Numbered from the stretch's first letter, positions 23,878 to 33,200 are shown. The stretch is 64,000 nt of DNA from Nocardia puris (GCF_003315035.1 NZ_QNRE01000015.1:62001-126000), one strand, 5' to 3'. Notes: generated from the letters alone by a model not told the origin. Translations and numbers: made by a program.

Positions 23878-25176
23878 TCACAACCGGATATCTCCTCTCG
23901 CTTGTCTCGCGGCCGATGCTTGGCTGGACCGGTTCCAGTCCATGATCCAATCCGCAAGCTCATCGTGCGGAACCCGGCACACCTCGCCGGACCGATCACG
24001 GACTCGATATTCAGCCGACTTGATTTCTTCGGGTCCGATCAGAACTGACAAGGGGATGTTTAGATCTGCGAAGTCACGAAGGTGGCGGCGAAGTGGCAGG
24101 GTCAACTCGCAGTCCCACACCGCGATCCCGCGTCCGCGCAGGTTCGCGACGAGATGATGAGCGTGTTCTGTGGACAGGTGGTCAGGGAAGGACAGGATCG
24201 CGAGATCCGCGGCTCTGACCGGTTCGGCCGATGAGTCCGTCAGATCGGTGATGCGCTCGAGTCCGGTGACGGCCGCGTAGGCCGACGTAGGGAAGCCGAG
24301 GAACTTCGAGGCGAAGCTGCTGTAGTTTCCGCCGTCGCCCAGCACGACGCCGTTGTGGCGCACGACGAATGCGAGTCCGTCGTGAAACTCGCTGGCGTGT
24401 AGTTCGTTGAGGTCCGTGTCGGCGCGAATCCGTTGGCGACGTAGCTGTTCGACGAGTTGTCGCGCGCAATCGATGCCGGAACGAATCGGCTCGGGAACCG
24501 TGGTCGTGTCGTCGTGCGGACGGCGTTGCGCCAGGAGATCGGCGACAGCCACAGCGGCGGGGGGAGCGTTGTCGGCGACGAGCATCGCTTGCCGTTCGTC
24601 GACGGGCACGCGTCGCAGTCTGTCCACGTAGTCGCCGACCTGTTCGGGGCGCACGAACATTCGCACCAGATCGAACCAGATCGCGGGGTTACTGATGGTG
24701 AAGTCTGCTGCGAGGCTCGATGGCAGGAACGCGGTGACGGTGCTTATGAGTCGGCGCAGTGCGGATATCTGGTTGGCCTGTTCGATGGTGGGTCGGGTGA
24801 GTTCCATCAGACCCAGGTGGTGGAAGTATCGGCGAGGTTTGCGTTCGTATCGGAAGACCGGACACCGGTAGCTGAGTCGCTGTTCGGGCAGGCGATGAGT
24901 GCCTGCGAATCTCAATAGTGCTGGCAGGCTGTCGGATACGAGGGCCAGTTCGCGTCCTCTGCGGTCGGGAAATCGGTAAATGCGGTCACCGGAGGCATAG
25001 TGCCCGGTGGTGAAGGTGTCGGCGAATCCGACCGGAGGAACCTCCACGGCCCGGAACCCGGCGAGAGCGCATTTCTCGAACCAGCGATGTTCCACTCGAC
25101 GCAGCGCGGCCGTTCGCGTGGAATCGGCGTCGCTGAAGCCGCGAGGGAGATCCGTGTGGCGGGAGGTCACGGTCAT
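23878..25176 (-). CDS. HisRS-like class II synthetase paralog (altered active site)
   Basis: 432 aa. The class II core is clear: GFRAVEVPPVGFADTFTTGH, RIYRFPDRRGRELALVSDS (motif 1-2 region), CPVFRYERKPRRYFHHLGLMEL (motif 2 with F-x-H-L-G-L-M-E), and the C-terminal HGTP anticodon-binding-like domain (VRAADLAILSFP ... LNIPLSVLIGPEE). The histidine-A motif RGLDYYTG of real HisRS is absent, replaced by GLAFVVRHNGVVLGDGGNY. So it is probably not a tRNA-charging HisRS but a relative that activates another acid or acts as a regulatory subunit, as HisZ does. It overlaps no gene and is divergent from ddl. Confidence 0.8.
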   Translation of the reverse strand: MTVTSRHTDLPRGFSDADSTRTAALRRVEHRWFEKCALAGFRAVEVPPVGFADTFTTGHYASGDRIYRFPDRRGRELALVSDSLPALLRFAGTHRLPEQRLSYRCPVFRYERKPRRYFHHLGLMELTRPTIEQANQISALRRLISTVTAFLPSSLAADFTISNPAIWFDLVRMFVRPEQVGDYVDRLRRVPVDERQAMLVADNAPPAAVAVADLLAQRRPHDDTTTVPEPIRSGIDCARQLVEQLRRQRIRADTDLNELHASEFHDGLAFVVRHNGVVLGDGGNYSSFASKFLGFPTSAYAAVTGLERITDLTDSSAEPVRAADLAILSFPDHLSTEHAHHLVANLRGRGIAVWDCELTLPLRRHLRDFADLNIPLSVLIGPEEIKSAEYRVRDRSGEVCRVPHDELADWIMDWNRSSQASAARQARGDIRL

Positions 25177-25207
25177 CGTCCTGGCTCTCTAATCGGTTCC
25201 AGGACAA

Positions 25208-25240
25208 TGTATCTGAGAACGAATGTCGAGATACAGGAGG
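25208..25240 (+). promoter_or_regulatory. Inverted repeat between the HisRS-like and ddl-like genes
   Basis: TGTATCT (25208-25214) and AGATACA (25229-25235) form a perfect 7-bp inverted repeat with 14-bp spacing, and run into the AGGAGG ribosome binding site (25235-25240) of the ddl-like gene. The whole divergent gap is 71 bp, so a protein bound here could affect both genes. Confidence 0.5.
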
Positions 25241-25247
25241 ACAGTCG

Positions 25248-26330
25248 ATGGGTACGCGGATTGTTGTCGTGTTCGGCGGTGACACGCCAGAACACGAGGT
25301 GAGTCTGTCCAGCGCGCGAGCCGTGCTGGACAACGCCGGTGCGATCGGATGGGATGTCCTGCCCGCCGGAGTGACGAAGTCGGGGCGATGGCTGGTAGGT
25401 GATGGTGCGCTGGAACGATTATGGCGCCAATCGGATCCGGATCGACTCACCAGAGGGGCGACTCCGCACGATGACATGCCAGGCGGCGGGGGCGATGCGG
25501 AGGAGTTCGACGGCCCACCGGACGCAGCCGTCTTCGATGGCTATCAGCTCGGATTCCCGGTGTCTCACGGGCGGTGGGGTGAGGATGGAACTCTGCAGGG
25601 GCTGCTCACCGCCTATGGGCTGACGCTGGTGGGCTGCGGTGCCGCTTCGTCAGCGGTGTGTTTCGACAAATCACTTGCGAAGGGTGTGCTGTCAGCGGCG
25701 GGCCTGCCGACAGCGAAAGGCGTATCCGTCCAGCGGAGTCGATACATGCGCTCTCCGCATTCGGCGATCAAGCACCTTCGTGACGTGGTCGGAGCACCCC
25801 CGTGGTTCGTCAAGCCGGTCCGTGGCGGGTCCAGTCTGGGTATTGGTCGAGTGGACTCTGAGGGCGACTTGGCGACGGCGTTGAGGGAAGCGTTTCGTTG
25901 GGATTCGGCCGCGCTGGTCGAAGAGGCGATTCCTCATCGGGAAATGGTGGTGGGTGTTGTCGGCGATGCTGGCGGGTCGTCGCTGGTGGTGTCCCCGGCC
26001 GGGGAGTGCGTGCCGGTGGGTGATCTGTATACGTACGAGGAGAAGGTGCGCTTGGGCAACCCGCTGTTCGCGTGCCCGGCGCCGATCGATCAGGTCACGG
26101 CTGCCGGTGCCCGTGAGTTGGCAGTCGGCGCGTTCACGGCGCTGGGGTGTTCGGTGTTCGCTCGGGTTGATCTGTTCCTCGATGAGCGAACCGGCTCCCT
26201 GCTGGTGAACGAGGTGAATACCATCCCGGGGCTGACCGAGGTGAGCGTATTTCCCAAGGTCATGGGTGCCGCGGGATGGGATTACCCGAAGTTGCTGACT
26301 GAGCTCGCTCGGCTGGCGGCCGACAAGTAG
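25248..26330 (+). CDS. D-alanine--D-alanine ligase-like ATP-grasp protein
   Basis: 360 aa, ATG 25248. Family signatures: VVFGGDTPEHEVSLSSAR at the N-terminus, PVSHGRWGEDGTLQGLLTAY, WFVKPVRGGSSLGIG (ATP-grasp lysine region) and LLVNEVNTIPGLTEVS (metal-binding NEVNTxPG). The omega-loop reads DLYTYEEKVRLG where housekeeping Ddl has a YDYxAKY-like block, suggesting a different second substrate. It lies inside a probable biosynthetic cluster, so it may join two amino acids in a small molecule, or be a resistance ligase. It is convergent with hisS. Confidence 0.8.
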   Translation: MGTRIVVVFGGDTPEHEVSLSSARAVLDNAGAIGWDVLPAGVTKSGRWLVGDGALERLWRQSDPDRLTRGATPHDDMPGGGGDAEEFDGPPDAAVFDGYQLGFPVSHGRWGEDGTLQGLLTAYGLTLVGCGAASSAVCFDKSLAKGVLSAAGLPTAKGVSVQRSRYMRSPHSAIKHLRDVVGAPPWFVKPVRGGSSLGIGRVDSEGDLATALREAFRWDSAALVEEAIPHREMVVGVVGDAGGSSLVVSPAGECVPVGDLYTYEEKVRLGNPLFACPAPIDQVTAAGARELAVGAFTALGCSVFARVDLFLDERTGSLLVNEVNTIPGLTEVSVFPKVMGAAGWDYPKLLTELARLAADK

Positions 26331-26348
26331 GTCAGCGTCGAGGTACCG

Positions 26349-27668
26349 CTACGGGCGTTGCCACGTCGCCGGGTCGGCTGTGACCTGCTCGCCGGTCGCG
26401 AGGTCCTTGACTTCATGACGGCCGTCGTCGGTGAACGGCGGCAACCACACGAACGGGATCGCTTTGCGGGAGGCGTAGCGAAGCTGTTTGGCGAGCTTGT
26501 CCGCTTGGTGGTACACCTCGGTGTTGTAGCCACGCTGCCGCAGCTGTGCCGCGGTAGCCAGGGCGTCGGCGCGGCGTTCGTCGGAAGGAACGACGACCAG
26601 CACGTCGGTCGGGCACTTGCGGGAGGTGTCGAGCATGCCTTCGCTCACCAGCTTGGAGAAGATCCGTGTCAACCCGATAGACATCCCGATCCCGGGGAGA
26701 GACCGGTTGACGAAGGATCCGACCAGGTTCTCGTACCGGCCGCCCGAGCAGATGCTGGGATAGGTGGGCCACCAGTCGAACCTTCCCTCGTACACGGTGC
26801 CGGTGTAGTAGTCGAGCCCGCGGGCGATGGACAGGTCCGCGACGACGAGGCCTTCAGGTAGGTCAGACAGCGAGTCCAGGACGAATGCCAATTCGTCGAG
26901 GCCTTCGACCAGAAGCTCCGACTGCACGCCGAGGGACTTGACCGCGTCGATGATCGAAGCATCGTTGCCGTGGATCGCGGCGAGGTCGAGTACCGCCCCG
27001 GCCCGGCGGTCATCCAGACCGATCTTGCCGGTCAGGATCTGGCGAACTCCGTCGGGGCCGACCTTGTCCATCTTGTCGGCTGCTTGGATGACAGCGACCG
27101 GGTCGGCGATGTCGAGGCCCTGGTAGAAGCCCTGCAGGATCTTGCGGTTGTTGGTGTAGAGGGTCCACTTCGGCAGGTTCAGCGCCGTCATCGTCTCGAT
27201 GATGATGCGCGGCAGCTCGGCATCGAAGTGCAGCGGCACCCGGTCGACACCGATGACGTCGATATCGCACTGGGTGAACTCGCGGAAGCGGCCCTCTTGC
27301 GGGCGCTCACCCCGCCAGGCGCGCTGGATTTGGTACCGCTTGAACGGGAATACCAGGTCGTTGAGGTTAGCGGCGACGTAGCGGGCGAACGGGACTGTGA
27401 GGTCGAAGTGCAGGCCCAGGCGCGCGTCGCTGGAATCGTCGGGATCGGCCTGCAGTCGACGCAGGGTGTAGACCTCCTGGGAGGTCTCGCCCTTGGCTTG
27501 CAGGGTCTCCAACGCCTCGACGGATGGGGTCTCCACGGAGGCGAACCCGTAGCGTTCGAACGTGGCCCTGATGGTGTCGAGCCAATGCAGTTCGACCATC
27601 CGGACCTCGGGCAACCACTCGGGGAAGCCACTGATCGATCCTGGTTTGACGACCTGCGGACGGCTCAC
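26349..27668 (-). CDS. hisS: Histidyl-tRNA synthetase
   Basis: 439 aa; GTG 27668 with AAGGA 5 nt upstream. Complete HisRS: HFDLTVPFARYVA, FKRYQIQRAWRGERPQEG, FREFTQCDIDVIG (motif 2), ARGLDYYTGTVYEG (histidine-A motif), SGGRYENLV and the C-terminal anticodon-binding domain (DVLVVVPSDERRADALATA). The DLTVPFARYVA / PQEGRFREF style is the eukaryote/archaea-like or second bacterial lineage rather than the LRPEGT type usual for housekeeping actinobacterial HisRS. It is the last gene of the operon with panC-like and radical SAM genes. Possible self-resistance copy or source of activated His. Confidence 0.88.
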   Translation of the reverse strand: MSRPQVVKPGSISGFPEWLPEVRMVELHWLDTIRATFERYGFASVETPSVEALETLQAKGETSQEVYTLRRLQADPDDSSDARLGLHFDLTVPFARYVAANLNDLVFPFKRYQIQRAWRGERPQEGRFREFTQCDIDVIGVDRVPLHFDAELPRIIIETMTALNLPKWTLYTNNRKILQGFYQGLDIADPVAVIQAADKMDKVGPDGVRQILTGKIGLDDRRAGAVLDLAAIHGNDASIIDAVKSLGVQSELLVEGLDELAFVLDSLSDLPEGLVVADLSIARGLDYYTGTVYEGRFDWWPTYPSICSGGRYENLVGSFVNRSLPGIGMSIGLTRIFSKLVSEGMLDTSRKCPTDVLVVVPSDERRADALATAAQLRQRGYNTEVYHQADKLAKQLRYASRKAIPFVWLPPFTDDGRHEVKDLATGEQVTADPATWQRP

Positions 27669-27741
27669 GATATTCCTTCGGCATCGAGGTGGGTCGCGAC
27701 GCCCGGTTTTGCCGCCGAGCGCCGCGTTGACAAGGAGAATG

Positions 27742-28899
27742 TTACGGGGCTCCTGTAAAGCGATCTCGGTGGGCGAACACGTCACGCGCTTGTGCGAGGA
27801 CTGTCGAGTACCAATCGGGCCGATCGGCGATCTCTGTGTGATGGCCGACCGCACGGTTCAGGAACAACGTCTCGAGGGTGTCGACGGGTATCTGCTTGTC
27901 GTCGTCGGCTGTCAGCCACACGAACAGGCATTCGCGCCACAGCTCCCAGTTCATCCCGAGTTCCGCCTCGCCGAGGGCGTGTTCGACCAGCTGGTCGCGC
28001 AGCGGGGCTGGGAAGCAGTCCAGCTGCGCATTTCGGACGTCCTCGCGCAGCTGGTGGGCGGTCGTGCGGGCAAGCCGCTTGATGTCGGGGTCGCGGGCCG
28101 GGACGATGAAGGTGGAGTCGATCGGAGTTTCCGCAGGGCTGGGTGTCCATCGGTCAAGGACCACCTCGCGTGCGATGCGGCGGATGTGGTGACGGACCGA
28201 CGTGCTGGTCTCGGCGAACTTGCCGCCCATGCGGAACTCGCCGGCGGGGCGCGGCCCGAAGCTTCGGAGAGGGTTGCGGCGGCGCACCTCCAGCCGGGCG
28301 GCGGTCCAGTTGTTGGCCACCGCTGTCGAGGCGACGAGCACATGGAATCCGAAGCGAAGGTCGTCGGCTGTCCAGTCGGCTTCGAGTACAGCCCGCACTG
28401 CGGATGCGGAAAGTGCGAGGTCGCCACACAGCGGCTCACGAAGGTCGACTCCGGAGGCACCGGCCAAGAGCGGGTAGGTCAGCTGGTAGGTGAGGTCGCC
28501 ACCGTTCCACGTCGGCGGGCGAAGAGGGTAGACGAAGTCCCGGCCGGTGTGCACGCCACCGATCAAGGCATGGACCCACGTGTAGTCGACTGCTGCCAGG
28601 TCGGTGTCGACGATCAGCGTCGCGTCCACGCCCTCGCTGTGAGCGGCCTCGAGGATGGCTTTCCCGTTGGCCCCTTGTCCGGACCAGTACCCTGTCTTGA
28701 TCACTTTCTTGGGGTAGTGGGTGGGTGTCGAGAGGAAGGCGCCGGTGGTGCCGTCGACCGATGAACTGTCGGCGTTGAGGTGCGTCGCTTCCACCGGGAA
28801 CGGCAAGGTCCGAAGCGCGGCATCGATATCGCTGACGACCTTGCCGATGGTGTCGGCGCCGTTGAAGCTGGGCAGTCCGATGAGAACCCGCAATGTCAT
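27742..28899 (-). CDS. Family 2-like glycosyltransferase
   Basis: 385 aa, ATG 28899 overlapping the panC-like stop (ATGA). A GT-A fold is indicated by VLIGLPSFNGADTIGKVV, HLNADSSSVDGT, VIKTGYWSGQGANGKAILEA, the metal-binding LIVDTDLAAVDYTW, and FVYPLRPPTWNGGDLTYQL. Resembles retaining glucosyl-3-phosphoglycerate-synthase-like enzymes in plan, then a helical C-terminal 120 residues. No membrane segments. Donor and acceptor unknown; the operon context suggests it glycosylates the cluster product. Confidence 0.75.
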   Translation of the reverse strand: MTLRVLIGLPSFNGADTIGKVVSDIDAALRTLPFPVEATHLNADSSSVDGTTGAFLSTPTHYPKKVIKTGYWSGQGANGKAILEAAHSEGVDATLIVDTDLAAVDYTWVHALIGGVHTGRDFVYPLRPPTWNGGDLTYQLTYPLLAGASGVDLREPLCGDLALSASAVRAVLEADWTADDLRFGFHVLVASTAVANNWTAARLEVRRRNPLRSFGPRPAGEFRMGGKFAETSTSVRHHIRRIAREVVLDRWTPSPAETPIDSTFIVPARDPDIKRLARTTAHQLREDVRNAQLDCFPAPLRDQLVEHALGEAELGMNWELWRECLFVWLTADDDKQIPVDTLETLFLNRAVGHHTEIADRPDWYSTVLAQARDVFAHRDRFTGAP

Positions 28900-29837
28900 T
28901 GAGATTCCTCGGTCTGGGATGACGGGATCGACCGGTCGTGCGAGGTATCGAGCCAAATCACCTCGGGCGAATTTGCCAGTTCCCCACCGGTGCGGATGCA
29001 CAGGCCGTCGAAGTGGGTCAATGATCCATCGGTGATCGCACAGTGCAGGATGAACGGCAATGCGGCCGAGTCGATGGCGTGGAAGTCCGTGGCGTCGACC
29101 AGAGTGAGGTACACGATGTCGAAGGTCGACAAGTGCTCTTCGAGATGTGTGCGGACACCGGCCAAGATTGTCCCGGCATCGGTCGTGCCGGCCAGGATTG
29201 CGCGGCGGCCTGCTTCGAGCGCGTGGAACACCGAGCCCACTTCGTTCAGGCGTTCCGGTGGCAGAAACCGCAGTCTCGACGAAATCGGGATTCCCGTTCG
29301 GCGGTCCCGCACGCATGGAACGTGGCGAATGTCGCAATCGATCAGCAGATCTGTCACGGCTCGCTCGACGAGGAGGGACTGCTCGATGTCTTTCATCCCG
29401 AAATAGCTGGCGGTGGGTCGGCACAGGCTGATCCATCGGATCGCGCCGGTCACCTGTCCTCTGGACGCGTAGTCGAATATCGAACTGTTCAGCCGATGTG
29501 CCCGCTCACCCTGGTCGATGAATGTCGAGTACCCGGGGGGATACATCTCCGCGTCGTCGGAAGCGATGACCAACGTTGCGCCGCACCGCTGCGCGAGGTC
29601 GATATCGACGTCGAGGTCGTACTGGTAGACGCAGCCCTCGAAGAGCTGGATCTTGTTGGGGTAGATGGTCACGATGGTCTGATCGTTCTCCGCCGCCGAT
29701 CTCTTGATGAGTTCGCCGTGGGCCGCGTGGAGCGCGCCGAGGGTGTGTATCGATCCCACGGTCGCGCCCGAGCGCCAGAGCTTGCGAAGGATCGGCCGCG
29801 CTTCGGAGACGGACCGGACCACCCGTACATCAGTCAT
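28896..29837 (-). CDS. PanC-like (pantothenate synthetase family) ligase
   Basis: 313 aa. The nucleotidyl-transferase fold of pantoate--beta-alanine ligase is evident: SIHTLGALHAAHGELI corresponds to PTMGALHxGH, then IVTIYPNKIQLFE, RPTASYFGMKDIEQSLLV (FGxKDxQQ region) and CVRDRRTGIPISSRLRFLPPERL (SSRN-x-YL region). The SSRN asparagine is Leu and the pantoate-binding Gln/Arg context is changed, so the acid or amine substrate probably differs. ATP-dependent amide formation through an acyl-adenylate is the expected chemistry. Overlaps radical SAM upstream by 8 bp and the glycosyltransferase by 4 bp. Confidence 0.8.
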   Translation of the reverse strand: MTDVRVVRSVSEARPILRKLWRSGATVGSIHTLGALHAAHGELIKRSAAENDQTIVTIYPNKIQLFEGCVYQYDLDVDIDLAQRCGATLVIASDDAEMYPPGYSTFIDQGERAHRLNSSIFDYASRGQVTGAIRWISLCRPTASYFGMKDIEQSLLVERAVTDLLIDCDIRHVPCVRDRRTGIPISSRLRFLPPERLNEVGSVFHALEAGRRAILAGTTDAGTILAGVRTHLEEHLSTFDIVYLTLVDATDFHAIDSAALPFILHCAITDGSLTHFDGLCIRTGGELANSPEVIWLDTSHDRSIPSSQTEESQ

Positions 29838-31713
29838 GGGAACTCCTCATCGAGACGGCGGGGGTCGCGTCGATCACGTGGCCACGCCATTGTCCGGCGA
29901 GGTCGATCGCATCAGCCGCGTGGCGTGCGAACCCCGCACGATGTCGTATTCGGATGGCTGTTGGGGCATCGGGCGGAACCCGGGTCGCGGCTGGCGCACG
30001 CAAAAGCTCCGTAGCGACAGCGTGAACATTGAAGGCTGTTAGTAGTAGTTCGGCGTCGGGTGCGCCTTCGGCGAGATCGACTCTGGGGAGCAGGGCACTG
30101 TCGTAGCGAGCGAGTTCGTGGCACGCGGCACGTACTGTCTCGTCCTGGACCATCGAGGACACGAACTCCGCCAGGAGTTGACCTGCGAGGGTTCGATCGG
30201 TGACCAGCGCGCGCCGGACCGAACTGCGGACACGCCGATGGAAGTAGCACTCGGCATCGACGTATGAGAATGCGTCGGCCAACTGCCGAGACAACTCGTC
30301 GGTTCGACCGGTGAGGAAGGCATGAAACGCTTCGAGCGCTTTGGTTGGCGGCAGACCGGCCCACACTGCGAGTCCACGCATGGTTGTTCGGGCGTAGCCG
30401 GTGCCGGTGAGGATCTCGTCGGCCACGAGCAACTTCAAGCCTGCTCGATTGTCCTCGCGCGGCAGCGTGCTGTGTTCGAGCACTCCCTCGTAGTCGGCTG
30501 TCGGGTCCGGCCGTAGTGTGACCAGACCGAACAGGTCGCGGTCGGCGTCGTAGGTCGTGTTCGGCAGCACCCATAACGGGTGCACAAGCAGTTTCGGGAA
30601 CTGCAGGTACAGCTGATCATAGGCGGCTCGGAAATCGTCGAGGGTCTCTCCGGGGAGTCCGAAGATGAGCTCCGCCCCGACATCCCCGCCCGACTCAACG
30701 ATGTCACGCGCCAACTGGAACATCTCCGGTCTGCCGCGTTCGTCGCGTCCCGCCAGGGTGAGGGCCTGTTGGCTGAGTGTCTGCAGGGCGAGGTAGACGT
30801 TGGTGTGCACACCACCGCAGTGCAGGACGTCGACGATCTCGCCGACTCGGCTCGCGTGGTTCTTGGCCCAGTTGACGTGCAACGTGTGCGGAGCGCCGAA
30901 TCGCTTGTACATCTCGACCACCATTTCGGCGATCTGGACGTCGTGTGGGAGTATTCCGAAGTTCGCGTCGCACAGGAAGATCGCTGGCGCTCCCGCTTCG
31001 GCGATTGTCGTCAGCTCCGCGCGCAGCCTGCCCAACTCGGCGATGCACAGTTTCTGGCCCACGGCGGCGCCCCAGAAGCAGAACGCGCAGTGGTAGGGAC
31101 AGCCCCGGTTGGTTTCCCACAGCACGACATCGGCGTTGGCCAGTTCGGGTGACGGTCGCAGATACGGTGAGGGGATCTCGTCGAACGATCTGGCCCGTGG
31201 CCGAGCCGCGCTGGTCACAAGTCCACCGTCGTCGCGATAGGTGATCCCGGCGATGTCGGCGAGCTGCGGTTGCGTGTCGAGTAGCCAGTGGACCAGGTCC
31301 ACGATCGTCTTCTCGCCTTCGCCGTTGACAACGATGTCGACCTCAGGGACCTGTGACAGCCAGCGCGCGCCTTGATCGGTCACGTGGTTGCCGCCGAGCA
31401 CGATGGTCGTGTGTGGCAGGAGTTGCCGGAGGGTGGGAATCAGCTGCCGGTAGGTCGTGATGTTCCACCCTTGGCAGGAGAACCCGACGAGGTCGGGGGC
31501 TGTGTCTGCGATCTGCTCGGCCATCGCGACCAGGCTCGTCCCCGATAGGTAGGAGCAGATCGTGGTTCTCACGCGGTCGGCGATTTCGGGGTCCGATTCG
31601 ATGGCCGCCCGCAGATACATCGCCCCGAGTGGGGTATACCGGACCGAACTCTCACCTGAGAGGTCAACCAGACTGACCTTGATCGAGCCTCGGTCGCGAT
31701 CGGTTGCGATCAT
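29830..31713 (-). CDS. B12-binding-type radical SAM protein
   Basis: 627 aa. The N-terminal part (about 10-145) is a cobalamin-binding-like Rossmann region: RYTPLGAMYLRAAIES, APDLVGFSCQGWNITTYRQL, TTIVLGGNHVTDQ, VDIVVNGEGEKTIVDL. The radical SAM core follows with NRGCPYHCAFCFWG (C-x3-C-x2-C) and downstream elements FLCDANFGILP and GAELIFGLPGETLDDF. About 200 helical residues follow. Class B-type members do methylations and other carbon-centred chemistry. ATG 31713 overlaps the pentapeptide gene's stop by 4 bp. Confidence 0.87.
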   Translation of the reverse strand: MIATDRDRGSIKVSLVDLSGESSVRYTPLGAMYLRAAIESDPEIADRVRTTICSYLSGTSLVAMAEQIADTAPDLVGFSCQGWNITTYRQLIPTLRQLLPHTTIVLGGNHVTDQGARWLSQVPEVDIVVNGEGEKTIVDLVHWLLDTQPQLADIAGITYRDDGGLVTSAARPRARSFDEIPSPYLRPSPELANADVVLWETNRGCPYHCAFCFWGAAVGQKLCIAELGRLRAELTTIAEAGAPAIFLCDANFGILPHDVQIAEMVVEMYKRFGAPHTLHVNWAKNHASRVGEIVDVLHCGGVHTNVYLALQTLSQQALTLAGRDERGRPEMFQLARDIVESGGDVGAELIFGLPGETLDDFRAAYDQLYLQFPKLLVHPLWVLPNTTYDADRDLFGLVTLRPDPTADYEGVLEHSTLPREDNRAGLKLLVADEILTGTGYARTTMRGLAVWAGLPPTKALEAFHAFLTGRTDELSRQLADAFSYVDAECYFHRRVRSSVRRALVTDRTLAGQLLAEFVSSMVQDETVRAACHELARYDSALLPRVDLAEGAPDAELLLTAFNVHAVATELLRAPAATRVPPDAPTAIRIRHRAGFARHAADAIDLAGQWRGHVIDATPAVSMRSSHD

Positions 31714-33200
31714 GTCGACTTCCGGTTGTCGCTGGCGATCAGGCCGTCGAAGTCGGTGATGAACTTGGCGATTCGGAGACTCTCGGGGTCAACCGAGGCG
31801 TCTAGGGCAGCCGAAAGGCCGATACAGCGATCGGCGAACATCAAGCCGAGCGTGCCGGTGACCCGTGCGCTCGTGAAGTCGGTTTTTACGGCACTGGCCC
31901 GGAACATGCTCAGCCCGCTCAAGTCGGCGTCGCTGAAAATCGACTGGTTGACCCTGGCGTAGGTGGCGGTGACATGTCGCAGACTCGCACTGGTGAAATC
32001 GGCGGCGAGGTACGCCTGTGTCAGGTTTGCCCCGTCCAGGTTGGCATGTGCCATGCACGCTGAGGAGGGCGGGTCGCCGATGAACGAAGCGCGGTACAGG
32101 TACGTGCGCTGCAGATCGGCTGCGGTGAAATCGCAGTTGCGAAACGTCGAGTATCGACCGGCGAACCCACTGAGATCGGCACGGGCGAAACTGCATTCGC
32201 TCGCTGTCATGCTCTCGCCGGTCGCCTCCGCGAAGTCGGCGTCGCACACGCTGACGTGCTGCCATGACGAATCGGCCAGCGCAGCGCCGACGAAGACCGC
32301 CCCGTCCATGCCGACGCGTGACCACCGTCCTCCGGACAGATCGGCACCGCGGAAACTGGCCTCGGCGAGGTGGCTGTCGAGAACGTCGATGCCTGTGGCG
32401 TTGAGCGAATCGGCGGTGATCCCCCTGCCTCGGACTGCTGACAGCCGTAGGCTCGGCAGGTGCGCGCCGGAAAGCCTGAGCCCATCCGCGGTGCTGGGAC
32501 GCTGGATCACCAGCCCTTGTCCTCGTGCTCGAGCCAGGGTTAGCCCACGCACTCCGCTGCGTGTGATGGTGCAATCCCCCACCACGGCCGAGGTCAGGTC
32601 CGCGTCGTCCATCCGGCACTCGTTGAAGACCGCGCCACGTAGGTCGGAGCTTCTGGCCTGCGCGGAAGCGAGGTTGCATTGATAGAAGGTCACGCCAGCC
32701 AGTTCGGAATGATCCAGCCGTGCTTGGGACATATTGCAGCCGTGGAACAGTGCACCGGTCGCATCGATCAGCCCGCTCAAATCCGCCCGGACGAACACAC
32801 TCGCCTGCGCGGCGACTGCATGGACGTAGGCTCCACGAAGGACCGCGTCGGTGAAGTTGGTTCTCTCCAGCCCGGCGCATACCAACGAGGCACCTGTTAG
32901 ATCAGCGGCCGACAGATCGGTGCCGTACAACGCCGTGCGATTCAACGTCGCCTGCCGAAGGTCGAACCCCGAGAGGTCCAGACCGCTCAAATCCACTGCG
33001 GTCAAGTCCAGCCCGCGCCCCGACTCCGCTAAGCATGCTTCTGTCAGCTCGCTGACGACTTTCCGCGCGGCGACTGGGTCGTCCGAGCGCGCCGCGGCGA
33101 TCACCCGCATTACGCGATCATTGTTCCGCGGCGCCTGAGCTTTTGCTGGTGGAGCGTCGCCCACCAACTCGCGCGAACCTTGTACAGCAGTCCCCTGCAA
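31710..33200 (-). CDS. Pentapeptide-repeat protein
   Basis: 496 aa. After about 75 helical N-terminal residues come nearly continuous A(D/N)LxG-type repeats (DLSGLDLSGFDL, ADLTGASL, DAVLRGAYV, ADLSGGRW and others) to the C-terminus, which should form a long right-handed quadrilateral beta helix. Such proteins include the gyrase protectors MfpA, McbG and Qnr, but many are unrelated. Here the repeat is much longer than in MfpA. First gene of the operon leading to hisS; either a resistance factor or a structural scaffold for the pathway enzymes. Confidence 0.88.
   Translation of the reverse strand: MQGTAVQGSRELVGDAPPAKAQAPRNNDRVMRVIAAARSDDPVAARKVVSELTEACLAESGRGLDLTAVDLSGLDLSGFDLRQATLNRTALYGTDLSAADLTGASLVCAGLERTNFTDAVLRGAYVHAVAAQASVFVRADLSGLIDATGALFHGCNMSQARLDHSELAGVTFYQCNLASAQARSSDLRGAVFNECRMDDADLTSAVVGDCTITRSGVRGLTLARARGQGLVIQRPSTADGLRLSGAHLPSLRLSAVRGRGITADSLNATGIDVLDSHLAEASFRGADLSGGRWSRVGMDGAVFVGAALADSSWQHVSVCDADFAEATGESMTASECSFARADLSGFAGRYSTFRNCDFTAADLQRTYLYRASFIGDPPSSACMAHANLDGANLTQAYLAADFTSASLRHVTATYARVNQSIFSDADLSGLSMFRASAVKTDFTSARVTGTLGLMFADRCIGLSAALDASVDPESLRIAKFITDFDGLIASDNRKST

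Noticed and set aside
26970..28764. Plus-strand frames of 262 and 400 codons
   Set aside because: Antisense to hisS and the glycosyltransferase, with no domain content.
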